DNA of 64,000 nt from Burkholderiaceae bacterium (GCA_024235995.1 JACKLI010000001.1:2356001-2420000); one strand, 5' to 3'; positions 17,254 through 27,447 are shown, counted from the stretch's first letter. The notes: generated by a model not told the origin, from the sequence alone. A program made the numbers and translations.

Positions 17254-18373
17254 AGAACTTGTCATTGGCGCGCAGGATGCGGCCCTCGGGCGTGATGTGG
17301 GCAATGCCGGTGGCCGCCTGGTGGAAGGTGGCGCGGAACAGCCCTTCGCTGGACGCGAGCGCATCGGCCACGGCCCGCTGACGCGCCAGCACCACGATGA
17401 GCAACGCGCCAAAACACAGCAGCGCCACACTGGCACCCGCCGCCAGGGCCAGATATTCAATACGCCGCTGCATCACCGGCGCCAGCACCTCGTCGGAGGC
17501 CGAACCCACCGTCACCATCAACGGGTAGCCCGCCATGCTGCGGTAGCTGAGAATGCGCGGCACACCGTCCACCGCGCCGGTGTCATCGATCAGTTCGCCT
17601 TCGGGGTCCTGCGCGCGTTGCTGAAACCAGGGCAGGCCCCGCGCATCAGCGCCAAAGCTGATTTGCCCCCCCGCCTTGCGGCCGCGCACCACGCCGTCCA
17701 GCCCCGCCAGCTCCAACAGCCCCTGGGCGCCCAGGTCGGCCTGGCGGTAAAAGTCGGTGAAGTTCGTGGGGTCCACCGACATCACCACCACGCCCCCAAA
17801 GCGGCCACCCTCGCTCACGATGCGCAGCGCCATCGGTATGCGCCACTGCCCCGACACACGGCCCAGCACAGGCTCGCTCACAAACAGGTCATCGCGATCG
17901 CTGGCACGCAGCGCCTTGAAAAAGGCGCGGTCGCTGTAGTTGACGGCGCCCGTCTCCTGGCTGCTGCTGACGATGTCGCCCTGCTCGTTGACCACACTGA
18001 TGATGGTGAACATGGGCTCGCGGATCACCCCCCGCGCCACCCAGTCGCGCAGGTCGATGTCGGTGCCCTGCTGCAGGTATTGCTCGCGCACAAAGGCCGC
18101 CACCTGCTCGGCCGCCTTGAGGGTGCGGAACACCTGCTGTTCGAAGGCAATCGCCAGGTTGGCGTTGGACTGCATGGCCGATGCAGCGGCCTGCTCGCGC
18201 TCGAACGCCACGCGCTGCAGTGTGACCAGCCAGAAGCCCGCAATGGCCACCATGCAGCCCAGCGCTATCGCCAGGCTCAGCGGCGTGGCCAGGCGATAGC
18301 GGCGCCGCGAGGCCCCGGCCCCAAGACGGTCGTCCGCGTCCGGTGGCCGCGTGGTGTCATCTTTTTGGTGCAT
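17254..18373 (-). pseudogene. Membrane-bound sensor (Cache-PAS, probable diguanylate cyclase), 5' part cut by IS1071
   Basis: About 373 codons remain. A transmembrane segment is near 38-58 (LSLAIALGCMVAIAGFWLV), then a periplasmic dCache-like sensor domain (FTIISVVNEQGDIVSSS; GGVVVMSVDPTNFTDFY), a second membrane segment (LALAAGASVALLCFGALLIV) and the first strand of a PAS domain (GIAHITPEGRILRANDKFW), where IS1071 copy B ends the gene. Start is the ATG preceded by GGGAGGGGC. A GGDEF C-terminus on the same strand abuts copy C at 23747-24051 and may be the other end of this gene; about 150 residues would be missing between them (inference). Confidence 0.82.
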
Positions 18374-18459
18374 GCCCCTCCCAATGTAGCGGGGCATGTG
18401 CGACAAGTCGACAACAGGATGGCCACCGACGGGCGCTCCTGCAAATTGATCGAGAGAAC

Positions 18460-19215
18460 CTAGCCCAGCCGCGCCAGCACTTTGGGCAGGCTGGCCACCA
18501 GCATCGCCACACCCGACAGGGTCAACATGCCCAGCACGATCTGCCGGAACCGTGCGTCGCTGATGCCGTGGTACAGCCGCGCGCCCAGCAGCACCGGCAC
18601 CAGCATGGCGGGCACCACGATGGCCAGCAGCGGCAGCGCCTCGCGGGTGACCAGGCCGGTGGCCAGGTAGGTGATGAAGGTCACCAGCAGCATGGCGAGG
18701 TTGAAGTTCTGGATGATGGCGCGCTGCACGTCCTTGTCCAGCCCGCGCAGGGTGCACCACAGGGTGGGCAGCACGCCGGTGAAGCCGCCCAGCCCGCCCA
18801 TCACGCCGCCCGCCATGCCCACCAGCGCGTCGGCCACGCGGCCGCCACGGGTGATGCGGGGCAGATTCTTGGCCATCAGCATCGCCGGGCACCACAGCAC
18901 CAGCAGCGTGCCCAGGATGACCTTGAACGCGTCCATGTCCAGACGGGGCAGCACGGCCACGCCGATGGGGATGCCCACCAGACCACCCAGCACAAAGGGC
19001 AGCAGGCGCACCCGGTCAAAACCCCGGCGCACGGTGGCCGCTGCCACCAGCTGGCCGGTGAGCGCGCCGCACACGGCCAGCAGCGCGGCCAGGCGGGGCT
19101 CCAGCGTCCAGGCCCAGAACGACATGGCTACCATGCCAAAACCAAAGCCCGACAGGCCCTGCACAAACCCGGCGGCCACTGCGCCCAGGGCCACGATCAA
19201 CAGCACGGAATCCAT
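18460..19215 (-). CDS. TauE/SafE (TSUP) family membrane permease
   Basis: 251 residues with about eight hydrophobic segments and the family signatures at the start of each half (GFVQGLSGFGFGMVA; GMAGGVMGGLGGFTGV). TSUP proteins export sulfite or organosulfonates, or act as anion permeases at the inner membrane; the substrate cannot be read from the sequence. GGGGAGAC precedes the ATG. It lies 86 bp upstream of the sensor gene on the same strand. Confidence 0.9.
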   Translation of the reverse strand: MDSVLLIVALGAVAAGFVQGLSGFGFGMVAMSFWAWTLEPRLAALLAVCGALTGQLVAAATVRRGFDRVRLLPFVLGGLVGIPIGVAVLPRLDMDAFKVILGTLLVLWCPAMLMAKNLPRITRGGRVADALVGMAGGVMGGLGGFTGVLPTLWCTLRGLDKDVQRAIIQNFNLAMLLVTFITYLATGLVTREALPLLAIVVPAMLVPVLLGARLYHGISDARFRQIVLGMLTLSGVAMLVASLPKVLARLG

Positions 19216-19391
19216 GTCTCCCCCTCACTGGGTGTGAACGTGCGCGGGGGGCTCACTGCACGCCCCACAGAGCCTCAACACATCTGCGTGCTCGGCCGGT
19301 GAGTCCATGAAGCGCAAGCCCTGCGCACCCAACCGCCATTGTGTGCGCTGGCGGCGGGGGCAGCACTGTGGCGGTGGATCACGGTGCCAGT

Positions 19392-20021
19392 TCAATACAA
19401 CGTGGCTTGCTGGCGCGCTGGCAGCTCGCGGTCGTAGGCGGCGCCGTCAAACGCGCCTTGCGTGATGGACGCCAGGATGGCGCCCGGGGTAGGCACGGGG
19501 CGCGGGGTGCCGGGCGGCACGGCATCCCACAGGCGCGAGCGCTGGATGGCGCGCGCGCACTGGAAGTACACCGCCTGCACATCGACCACGATCACACATT
19601 TGGGGGGCTGGCCGTTGACCACAAACCGCGCCAGCAGGTCGGGCGCGACGCTGATGCGGGCGTGGCCGTTGACGCGCAGCGTTTCGCCCACGCCGGGGAT
19701 GAGGAACAGCAGTGCCACGCGCGGGTCGGCCACGATGTTGCGCAGGCTGTCGGCGCGGTTATTGCCACGGCGCTCGGGCAGCAGCAGGGTCTTGTCGTCC
19801 AGCAGTTGCACAAAGCCGGCGGGGTCGCCGCGCGGCGAGGCATCCAGCCCGCCGGGGCCGGTGGTGGCCAGCACGGCAAAGGGCGACGCCGCGATCATGG
19901 CGCGGTAGGCAGGGTGCACATACGGCAGCTCTTTGTGGACGGAGGCATCGCTCAGCGGGCCCAGCAGGGCCTCCAGGCGTGGCAGGGTGTCGATGGCGTG
20001 CGCGTCGCGGTCGGGGGTCAT
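19392..20021 (-). CDS. Pyridoxamine-5'-phosphate-oxidase-like FMN-binding protein
   Basis: 209 residues of the PPOX split-barrel family: SPFAVLATTGPGGLDASPRGDPAGFVQ, then DDKTLLLPERRGNNRADSLRN, which matches the MSMEG_1061-type subgroup. These proteins bind FMN or F420 and catalyse poorly defined redox reactions. The start is the ATG after GAAGGAAG; earlier in-frame codons have no ribosome site. Upstream lies a perfect hairpin. No functional link to the neighbours is evident. Confidence 0.85.
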   Translation of the reverse strand: MTPDRDAHAIDTLPRLEALLGPLSDASVHKELPYVHPAYRAMIAASPFAVLATTGPGGLDASPRGDPAGFVQLLDDKTLLLPERRGNNRADSLRNIVADPRVALLFLIPGVGETLRVNGHARISVAPDLLARFVVNGQPPKCVIVVDVQAVYFQCARAIQRSRLWDAVPPGTPRPVPTPGAILASITQGAFDGAAYDRELPARQQATLY

Positions 20022-20106
20022 GGGGCGACTTCCTTCGGGTGGGGTGGCAAGGGAGCGGCCATGGTGCAGCAGGCCTGCCGCGCTGACAAACGACTTTGCC
20101 GCCGGT

Positions 20107-20131
20107 GATGCGTGCGGAAAACGCACGCATC
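20107..20131. terminator. Perfect 10-bp hairpin, possible terminator
   Basis: gatgcgtgcg and its complement flank the loop gaaaa. There is no T-run, so intrinsic termination is uncertain. It lies between the AhpD-like gene's stop and the PPOX gene's start and may insulate the two. Confidence 0.5.
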
Positions 20132-20240
20132 GTCGTCGCGCATAACTGACTGCGATTGCGCCGCCGCAGGACCGAGCGAGCAGCGGCACCAGAAGCGGCG
20201 CGCATCCGGCCTACGGGCCAGACACGCGCCGCTACGCCCT

Positions 20241-20807
20241 TTAACGAGCCGGGCGCAGCTTGACGCCGGGGAAATCCACCGGCACGCCCAGTGCCACATT
20301 GACATAGTTGGTGAACAGGTTGAGCGCCACGTGAGCCACGATCTCGACGATCTGCTCGTCGTTCACGCCCTGGTCGCGCAGAGCCTGCACATCGGCCGCA
20401 TCAACCTGGCCACGTTCGTTGACCAGTTGCAGCACAAAGCGCAGCACGGCGGCAGTGCGCGGGTCGGCCGATTCGCCCGTCTGCGCGGCGGCCAGGGCCT
20501 CGCCACTCACGCCCGCCTTGCGGCCGAGGGCCGTGTGGGCGGCCAGGCAGTAGTCGCAGGCATTGCGGTTGGCCACGGCCACGGCGATCTGCTCACCCAG
20601 GGCGGCGCCGATCACGCCCCCGCCCAGCGCACCAAACGCGCCCCACATGCTTTGCAGCGCGGCGGGCGAATTGGCCACGGCGCGGAACATGTTGGGCGTG
20701 GCGCCAAAGGCACCGTGGACCTGGTCGAGCACGGCGCGCACAGTGCCGGTGGCGGCGGTACGGTCAACGAGGGGGACGCGGGCGATGGAGGAAGAAGTAG
20801 CGGACAT
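20241..20807 (-). CDS. Carboxymuconolactone-decarboxylase / AhpD-like protein
   Basis: 188 residues. The AhpD active-site pattern is present (EQIAVAVANRNACDYCLAAH split around CDYC, with the His three residues after the second Cys), as in peroxidase-type members that relay reducing power through the CxxC thiols. The start is the ATG of MSATSSSIARVP; the ribosome site region is aaggaacacacc. Divergent from the AraC gene 130 bp away, which probably controls it. A detoxification role is likely; muconolactone decarboxylation is unlikely given the CxxC. Confidence 0.88.
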   Translation of the reverse strand: MSATSSSIARVPLVDRTAATGTVRAVLDQVHGAFGATPNMFRAVANSPAALQSMWGAFGALGGGVIGAALGEQIAVAVANRNACDYCLAAHTALGRKAGVSGEALAAAQTGESADPRTAAVLRFVLQLVNERGQVDAADVQALRDQGVNDEQIVEIVAHVALNLFTNYVNVALGVPVDFPGVKLRPAR

Positions 20808-20937
20808 GGTGTGTTCCTTGAAGGTCATGAAGGTGATTGAGAACTTGTGCCTGTTCTCGGCACCCCTGCAGTTTCCAGTGTCAGCTCGTACCATTTGGCA
20901 CATAAAATCCAAAATTCATACCAAATCATCCAAAACC

Positions 20938-21831
20938 ATGCCAACACCCATCACCACACCTGCGCAGGCCTCCACCCCGCTCGACCGGTTGTCGCCGCTG
21001 CTGGAGCGGTTTCGGGTGCGGGCGCACCTGTTCCACAACGGGCCGCTGTGTGGTGTGACGCACTTTGCGGCGGCGCCGGGCCGGGGCTTTTTGCATGTGC
21101 TGCGCCGGGGCGAGATGGTGGTGACGCACCAGCCCCAGGCGGGCCCGCCCGAACGGCTTCAGGTGTGCGAGCCCAGCCTGTTGTTCTATGCCCGGCCGCT
21201 GGAGCACTTCTTTCACAACGCGCCCACCGAGGGCTCAGACTTCACCTGCGCCGCACTGGACTTTGACGGCGGCGCCAGCCACCCGCTGGCCCGCGCCCTG
21301 CCCCCGCTGGTGGTGCTGCCGCTGGGCGCGGTGGACGGGCTGCAGCAGTCGCTGGACTTGCTGTTTGTCGAAACCGACCGCCTGCGCTGCGGCCACCGCG
21401 TGCTGGCCGACCGGCTGTTTGAAGTAGTGCTGCTGCAGTTGCTGCGCTGGCTGCTGGACCACCCGCAGCAGGCGCAGATGCCGCCGGGCCTGCTGACGGG
21501 CCTGGCCGACCCGCAACTCTCGCGCACCCTCACGGCCCTGCACGAGGCGCCCGGCGAGCCGTGGAGCCTGGCGCAGATGGCCCAGCAGGCGGCCATGTCG
21601 CGCAGCGCGTTTGCCGCCCGCTTCAAGGCCGTGGTGGGGGACACCCCCGCCGACTACCTGGCGCACTGGCGGCTGACACTGGCGCAGGCCCACCTGCGCG
21701 CGGGCCGGTCGCTCAAGTCCATCGCCCACGAACTGGGCTATGCCAACCCCTCAGCGCTGTCGCGCGTGTTTGCGCAAAAGCTGGGGATGTCAGCGCGGGA
21801 CTGGCGCGAGGCGGTGGACGAAGGACGTTGA
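20938..21831 (+). CDS. AraC-family transcriptional regulator
   Basis: 297 residues. The N-terminal cupin-like ligand domain (about 1-180; GFLHVLRRGEMVVTH) is followed by the AraC helix-turn-helix pair: WSLAQMAQQAAMSRSAFAARF and LKSIAHELGYANPSALSRVF. The intergenic region toward the AhpD-like gene contains related A/T-rich repeats (ccatttggca, ccaaatcatcc) that could be its sites. Effector unknown. Confidence 0.9.
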   Translation: MPTPITTPAQASTPLDRLSPLLERFRVRAHLFHNGPLCGVTHFAAAPGRGFLHVLRRGEMVVTHQPQAGPPERLQVCEPSLLFYARPLEHFFHNAPTEGSDFTCAALDFDGGASHPLARALPPLVVLPLGAVDGLQQSLDLLFVETDRLRCGHRVLADRLFEVVLLQLLRWLLDHPQQAQMPPGLLTGLADPQLSRTLTALHEAPGEPWSLAQMAQQAAMSRSAFAARFKAVVGDTPADYLAHWRLTLAQAHLRAGRSLKSIAHELGYANPSALSRVFAQKLGMSARDWREAVDEGR

Positions 21832-21997
21832 CACGCAGCCCTGGCAGCGCCGCCGGGTCGCCCAGGAGCCCCTGGCACTGGTTTTCAAACCAAAAGCGGT
21901 GGATGCGCTAGTGGAATATGCGCTACCAGCTATCAATTAAATAGCATTTTGATAACCCACTGCACGCGGTCTCTTCCTGAAAGGAGCCTCGCGCCTC

Positions 21998-23644
21998 TCA
22001 GACGTTGATGGCCGCTGCCGACCCGGCCTGCTTGCGCAGCTCGAACTTCTGGATCTTGCCGGTGCTGGTCTTGGGCAGCTCGCCAAACACCACGGCGCGC
22101 GGCACCTTGAAGCCCGCCAAGTGCTTCTTGCAGTGCGCCACGATGTCTTCGGGCGTGGTCTGCGCACCGGCCTTCAGCTCCACAAACGCGCAGGGCGTCT
22201 CGCCCCACTTGGGGTCGGGCTTGGCCACCACGGCGGCGGCCAGCACATCGGGGTGGCGGTAGAGCACGTCTTCCACCTCGATGGACGAGATGTTCTCGCC
22301 ACCCGAGATGATGATGTCCTTGCTGCGGTCCTTGATCTTGATGTAGCCGTCGGGGTACTGCACCGCAAGGTCGCCGCTGTGGAACCAGCCGCCCGCAAAG
22401 GCTTCGTCAGTGGCTTTGGGGTTCTTGAGGTAGCCCTTCATGGCGATGTTGCCCTTGAACATGATCTCGCCCATGGTTTCGCCGTCTTGCGGCACGGGTT
22501 TCATCGTCTCGGGGTCCAGCACGCGCACGTCGCGCTCCAGGTGGTAGCGCACGCCCTGGCGAGCGTTGAGGCGGGCGCGCTCGCCGATGTCGAGCGCATC
22601 CCAGGCCTCGTGTTTGGCACAGACAGTGGCGGGGCCGTACACCTCGGTCAGGCCGTACACATGGGTCAAATCGAACCCCATCTTTTCCATGCCCTCGATC
22701 ATTGAGGCCGGTGGCGCAGCGCCTGCCACCATGGCCTTGACGCCTGCGGGCACGCCCGCCTTCATGGCCTCGGGAGCGTTCACCAGCAGCCCATGCACGA
22801 TGGGCGCGCCGCAGTAGTGCGTGACGCCGTGATGGCGGATGGCGTCGAAGATGGCCTGCGCGTCCACGCGGCGCAGGCACACGTTGACGCCCGCACGCGC
22901 TGCAATGGTCCACGGAAAGCACCAGCCGTTGCAGTGGAACATCGGCAAGGTCCACAGGTACACCGCGTGCTTGGGCATGTCCCACTCCAGCACGTTGCTG
23001 ATGGCGTTGGTGGCGGCGCCCCGGTGGTGGTAGACCACGCCCTTGGGGTTGCCGGTGGTGCCGGATGTGTAGTTGAGCGCAATCGCATCCCACTCGTCAG
23101 CGGGCAGGCTCCAGGCAAAGGCCGCGTCGCCGCTGGCCACAAAGGCGTCGTAGTCGGTGCCGCCCAGGCTTTGCACGGCGGGGCCGTAGAGGGCGTCCTG
23201 CACCTCGATCACGGGGAGGGGCGTGGCGGCGGTGCGCAGGGCCAGCGCCTTGGCCATGGTGCCGCTGAATTCCGGGTCCACGATCACGGCCTTGGCCTCG
23301 CCGTGGTCCAGCATGAAGGCGATGGCTTCGGGGTCCAGCCGGGTGTTGAGGGTGTTGAGCACGGCGCCGGCCATGGGCACGCCAAAGTGCGCCTCCACCA
23401 TCGGGGGCGTGTTGGGCAGCATCACCGCCACGGTGTCGTTCTTGCCGATGCCCGCGTTCGTCAGCGCGCTGGCCAGCTGGCGGCAGCGCGCATAGGTCTG
23501 GGCCCAGGTCTGGCGCAGCTCGCCATGGACGATGGCCAGGCGGTCGGGGTAGACCTCGGCCGTGCGTTCGATGAACGACAGGGGCGACAGGGCGGCAAAG
23601 TTGGCTTCGTTGCGGGGCAGGTGCTGGTCAAAGATGGAGGTCAT
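21998..23644 (-). CDS. AMP-dependent acyl-CoA synthetase (medium/long-chain or DmdB-like)
   Basis: 548 residues of the ANL superfamily. The P-loop-like A3 motif is YTSGTTGNPKG (about residue 193), A5 is YGLTEVYGP, A7 is WFHSGDLAV, A8 is IKDRSKDIIISGGENISS, and A10 contains the catalytic lysine in KTSTGKIQK. The enzyme activates a carboxylic acid to its CoA thioester with ATP. It resembles the methylmercaptopropionate / fatty-acid ligase group; the acid is unknown. It lies in the GC-rich block rather than in either catabolic cluster, so it is probably a housekeeping chromosomal gene carried along. Confidence 0.92.
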   Translation of the reverse strand: MTSIFDQHLPRNEANFAALSPLSFIERTAEVYPDRLAIVHGELRQTWAQTYARCRQLASALTNAGIGKNDTVAVMLPNTPPMVEAHFGVPMAGAVLNTLNTRLDPEAIAFMLDHGEAKAVIVDPEFSGTMAKALALRTAATPLPVIEVQDALYGPAVQSLGGTDYDAFVASGDAAFAWSLPADEWDAIALNYTSGTTGNPKGVVYHHRGAATNAISNVLEWDMPKHAVYLWTLPMFHCNGWCFPWTIAARAGVNVCLRRVDAQAIFDAIRHHGVTHYCGAPIVHGLLVNAPEAMKAGVPAGVKAMVAGAAPPASMIEGMEKMGFDLTHVYGLTEVYGPATVCAKHEAWDALDIGERARLNARQGVRYHLERDVRVLDPETMKPVPQDGETMGEIMFKGNIAMKGYLKNPKATDEAFAGGWFHSGDLAVQYPDGYIKIKDRSKDIIISGGENISSIEVEDVLYRHPDVLAAAVVAKPDPKWGETPCAFVELKAGAQTTPEDIVAHCKKHLAGFKVPRAVVFGELPKTSTGKIQKFELRKQAGSAAAINV

Positions 23645-23746
23645 GGGTCAGTGCAAGAAGGTGAACGACACACAGCCTAGCGCCGCAGGCTGACACGAAA
23701 GCAACACGGGCCGGCGCATGGGCAAGGTTCGCGGCAGCGCGCAGTC

Positions 23747-24051
23747 TCACAACCTGCGCTTGTGGCCTTGCTTGATGCGGTACATGGCCGCGTCGGCGCT
23801 TGCCATGAGTGTACGCGCATCCTGCGCGTCGCGGGGAAACAGGCTCAGGCCGATGCTGGCGCGCACGGCCAGCGGCTCGCCGTCAATGTCCAGCGGCGGC
23901 TCGAACGCATGCTGCAGCTTGGTCACGATCTGCAGCGCGGCCTCTTCGGAATCCACGTTTTCGCACAGCACTGTGAACTCGTCTCCGGCCAGTCGGGCGA
24001 CGGTGTCCACCTGCCGCACAGCGCCGACGATGGTGCGGGCCACGGCCTGCA
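23747..24051 (-). pseudogene. Diguanylate cyclase GGDEF domain, C-terminal fragment
   Basis: About 100 codons: VARLAGDEFTVLCENVDSEE holds the signature as AGDEF, a common active variant of GGDEF, followed by RASIGLSLFPRDAQDARTL and ADAAMYRIKQGHKRR. The N-terminal half of the domain is missing because IS1071 copy C ends at 24052. Same strand as the sensor fragment at 17254-18373, whose missing output domain it could be. Inactive as it stands. Confidence 0.87.
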
Positions 24052-27000
24052 GGGGTCTCCTCGTTTTCAGTGCAATAAGTGACGGTACGAAAAGCTAGCA
24101 CTGGCGCGGAGGTGGTGTTGGTAGATCGTTGATTTCATTGACTTTCCTGTTCACTTTCAAATCTGCGATTCGTGGCGTCAAACCGTGGTCGGTTTCATCC
24201 ATTGGTGCCAGTTATCGATGCATTTGGCCGCGAAGGCAGGATTTGGTCAGCATAGCGGTCAACCGGGAAGCGAAACACACCCCGCAAGTTGATGCTCTCC
24301 AGCCTGGTGGGCGCAATCTTCCCGATCAGTTCCGGTGGAATGACCTGGCGGCGGTTCGACCAGCGATCCAGGACCGCCTGCATCTGTGAGGTATTCCACG
24401 CCATCACGATGTTGGCCATCAGGCTCAACGCATCGGCCACAGCCTGCATTTCATCGACACGTTTGGCCTGCGCCGGGCTGATCCGGCCGGTATAAATGGC
24501 GCGCTTGAGGGCGTTAACAGCCTCGCCCCGATTGAGCACCCGGCGCAACTCGTTCCTGAAAGCGTCCTTGACAAAGTAGTCAGCCAAAAACGCCGTACGC
24601 AGCAACCGCCCCAATTGCACGCCAGCCTCATAGATTGGATCGCCCTGGGCGGCAGAACCGAACCGCGCAAGAGCTGCCACCGCACTGGCATGTCCGCTCA
24701 TGACCGAGGCTGCCAGGTGCACCAGACTATCCCAATGCTTTTCGATCAAAGCGACGTCGACATTGGCTTCGCACACCGCAGCGATTTCTGCGGGCACTTT
24801 GGTGCCGCGTGGCACAAAGAGGTGGCGCTGTTTGAGTTCCTTCAACCGCGGGCAAAGATCAAAACCAAGCAAACGGGCATGTGACATGGCAAAGTCGGTG
24901 TAGCCATGGGTATCCACAGCAAGCTGGCTGGTCTCCAGCTTTTCTTGGCGGATGACACCTTCAATGGCCACGCCCGCCTGGCGCTCATTGAGCACAAAGG
25001 GCTGCGCATGGAAGATGCCCCACCGGTCTTTTACATGGGAGTAGATTCCAATGGAAGGTGTGTTGCGCCGAGGATCAAGCCGGGCTTGCCACACCCGTTT
25101 GGTGGTCTCCATGCTCATCATGTCAGAAGATGCCAAATCGGACCGCCCCCAGGTGGCGGCAATCGGGTGTCGCTGCATGAATTCCAGCACAGCCTGGCAG
25201 GCCTGGCTCAGACGCCGTTCGTCCCGCGCCCAGCGCATGGCCTGGCGAATGCTGGTGGCAGACAATTGCGGAATCATGCGCGCGCATTCGACCGCAGTCA
25301 GACTGGTGCCGTGGGCCATGATGCCGGCATAGACCATCAGCAGCTCGTCGGTAGAGCGCGGCTCACGTCCGAGCATGATCCAGCTAAAGCGCACCTGGGC
25401 GTCAACGGCCAGAATCACTTCCGGCAATTGAACCTCACCGATGCGGTGATCCAAAGCCGCGCGCAGCTTGGTCACTTCTGGGTCTTCGTCCTCTGCGGGC
25501 AATGGCGACAAATGGAGTTCATCATCCACGCGCAGTACGCCACTGCGGGCTGCAGCGGCCACCGCATCGACACCGGCAGTTACTCTGGCCAGCAAAGGCT
25601 TCAAGAAAGTGGCAGCCTTGCTGGGTAACGATAGACGGGCATAGTGTTTCTTGGACTCTGCCTGCCAACGCTCGTCCGTGAAGAACAAGCGCGCACGACC
25701 CCGAAAGCTCAGGCTGTGCTCAATCCAGACCGAGCCATTGCGCACCGCGCGGCGCAGGGCAAACAGGGTGGCCACCTCCAACGCCTGAAACGCCCGTTCC
25801 CGGTCTGGGCTGGAGATCGAAACCTGCCAGATCATTCCCAGACTTGGTGCCACCACTTCAACTGGCAGCTTTCTGGATCCTTTGAGATATAAAGCTTGCA
25901 GCTTGGCAAGGTACTCGATGGCAGGATGCTCGCCGGTGGCCTGCCAGGGCAGCTTTGCAATGGCGACGAGCAACGACCGCACGGGGCGAATTCCATCAAT
26001 CAATCCCTCGCGGACCAGGGAGGCCCTGCTCGGTGGTTTGCGTTTCTGGGTTTCGGTGATCAAGGCTTCAAGACGGGCACGCAACTCAGCATCTGGCACC
26101 GCACCTTGCGCGCTCAAGGCAACAAGTTCGCCGAGCAGCGTTTTGTACATTGCGGCCCAATTGACGGTAGCGGGGACATCGGCGGCAGCCTGACGCCACA
26201 GATCGGCGATCCGGCGCTGCACCATAAGGATCAACTGGTCTGTGGTGGTGAACAGGCAATACCGAAGAAAGCATGCGACCTCCACGGTGCGCGCTGGCTC
26301 TTTGATCTTGGCTCCGGCTGAGGGCGGCCTGGAGACAAGTCGGCGCGCGTAGCGGCGCAAGATGAGATCGGGGATGTCTGCCAGGTGCTTATGAACGTCC
26401 AGCGTGTAAAGCAGGTCGATGCGCTCCAGTACCTCGCTGATTTGGCGGGTTGAGTGTTTCGCCGGTGCAGCCCATAGCCAACTCTGCTGGGTTTGTCCAT
26501 CTGGGCGCAGCTCTGAAACTGAGGCTCGCCAGCGATCAAGTGTTGCTGGATCAACGCTGGCGGCGATGGCGGTGCCTGTTTCAACTTCAAGCTGGGCAAG
26601 TGCCGCCGCAATCAGTGTCCGAATTGCCCGCTCGTGCACGATCACCAGCTTGTTCTTGTACAGCCATTGACGCGCCCGCACGAGTAGCTGATCGCGGTCG
26701 GCGCAGCGCGCCACTTCGTCGCGCAGTTCACGTACCAGTGAGCGGCGCTGGTGCTCGCTCATCCACTGGAATCCAAGGACCGTGCAGGCTACTTGTTGGT
26801 GATCGAATAGCGTGCGCCCGCGTTCATACATGGCTCTCAGCGAGGCGACTTCTGGTGCTGCAATGCCAAGCTCGTTGCCAAGGTGGCGCCACAAGGCTAC
26901 TGGAATTACCCGAAAGGCACCGAGCAAACGCCCACTCATGCGCAGGAAACCAATATGGAGCGCCAGACCAAGCTTGTGGGAATCACCTCGGCGTGCATTG

Positions 27001-27255
27001 ATTGCGTCGCGCTCGGCACCATCGAAGGTGAAAAATGCCTTCATCTCGAAGTCGCTGATATCGCGGGGGAGCCCACGCATCCCCAAAAACGTTGTGTGCC
27101 AACCCTGCATCGTGAACCTCAAAAGTGGGAGGCCACCATACCCGTTTACAAAGCGAACAGGAAAGTCAATGAAATCAACGGTCTACCCAGACCACCCCCG
27201 CGCCAGTGCTAGCTTTGCGTACCGTCACTTATTGCACTGAAAACGAGGAGACCCC
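24052..27255 (-). mobile_element. IS1071, complete copy C
   Basis: 3,204 bp with the same terminal repeats and orientation as copy B. The 5-bp flanks differ (ctgca left, atgtt right), so there is no target duplication. The left neighbour is a cut GGDEF gene and the right neighbour a cut IS3-family element; both are truncated exactly at the IS end. Confidence 0.97.
24195..27122 (-). CDS. tnpA: IS1071 transposase TnpA (Tn3 family), copy C
   Basis: 975 residues, apparently identical to copies B and D and therefore very recent or homogenised by recombination. Complete C-terminal DDE region, including the AVDTHGYTDF stretch. Three intact source copies in one window mean that transposase is available in trans for the partial copy A. 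Confidence 0.96.
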   Translation of the reverse strand: MRFTMQGWHTTFLGMRGLPRDISDFEMKAFFTFDGAERDAINARRGDSHKLGLALHIGFLRMSGRLLGAFRVIPVALWRHLGNELGIAAPEVASLRAMYERGRTLFDHQQVACTVLGFQWMSEHQRRSLVRELRDEVARCADRDQLLVRARQWLYKNKLVIVHERAIRTLIAAALAQLEVETGTAIAASVDPATLDRWRASVSELRPDGQTQQSWLWAAPAKHSTRQISEVLERIDLLYTLDVHKHLADIPDLILRRYARRLVSRPPSAGAKIKEPARTVEVACFLRYCLFTTTDQLILMVQRRIADLWRQAAADVPATVNWAAMYKTLLGELVALSAQGAVPDAELRARLEALITETQKRKPPSRASLVREGLIDGIRPVRSLLVAIAKLPWQATGEHPAIEYLAKLQALYLKGSRKLPVEVVAPSLGMIWQVSISSPDRERAFQALEVATLFALRRAVRNGSVWIEHSLSFRGRARLFFTDERWQAESKKHYARLSLPSKAATFLKPLLARVTAGVDAVAAAARSGVLRVDDELHLSPLPAEDEDPEVTKLRAALDHRIGEVQLPEVILAVDAQVRFSWIMLGREPRSTDELLMVYAGIMAHGTSLTAVECARMIPQLSATSIRQAMRWARDERRLSQACQAVLEFMQRHPIAATWGRSDLASSDMMSMETTKRVWQARLDPRRNTPSIGIYSHVKDRWGIFHAQPFVLNERQAGVAIEGVIRQEKLETSQLAVDTHGYTDFAMSHARLLGFDLCPRLKELKQRHLFVPRGTKVPAEIAAVCEANVDVALIEKHWDSLVHLAASVMSGHASAVAALARFGSAAQGDPIYEAGVQLGRLLRTAFLADYFVKDAFRNELRRVLNRGEAVNALKRAIYTGRISPAQAKRVDEMQAVADALSLMANIVMAWNTSQMQAVLDRWSNRRQVIPPELIGKIAPTRLESINLRGVFRFPVDRYADQILPSRPNASITGTNG

Positions 27256-27447
27256 ATGTTGGCTCGCCACACACGTTCGATGTGAGGAGCCAATGCACCG
27301 TCACGCTGTGCGCGCTGACATCGCAGGGTCGGGTTGCGTTGTTGGGCGGCGTGGCGCCAATAGCCAGACGGGGCGATCTGCAGCACCTTGCAGATCGACT
27401 CGACCCCGTAGGCCTGTCGATGCTGATCGATGAAGCCCTTCAGGACT
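27256..27447 (-). pseudogene. IS3-family OrfB, N-terminal fragment
   Basis: In the frame offset from OrfA the strand reads GFIDQHRQAYGVESICKVLQ, then IAPSGYWRHAAQQRNP, the usual start of an IS3-group OrfB (HTH_21). It ends at ...RVWRAN where IS1071 copy C begins. The DDE domain is absent. Confidence 0.85.

Noticed and set aside
17207..18895. Extended 562-codon version of the sensor gene
   Set aside because: The first 174 codons run through the TSUP permease gene antisense-like region and lack protein-like content; the ATG at 18373 has a good ribosome site.
14050..27255. A single active composite transposon formed by IS1071 copies B and C
   Set aside because: Flanks give no target duplication, cargo is chromosome-like with cut genes at both edges; recombination explains it better.
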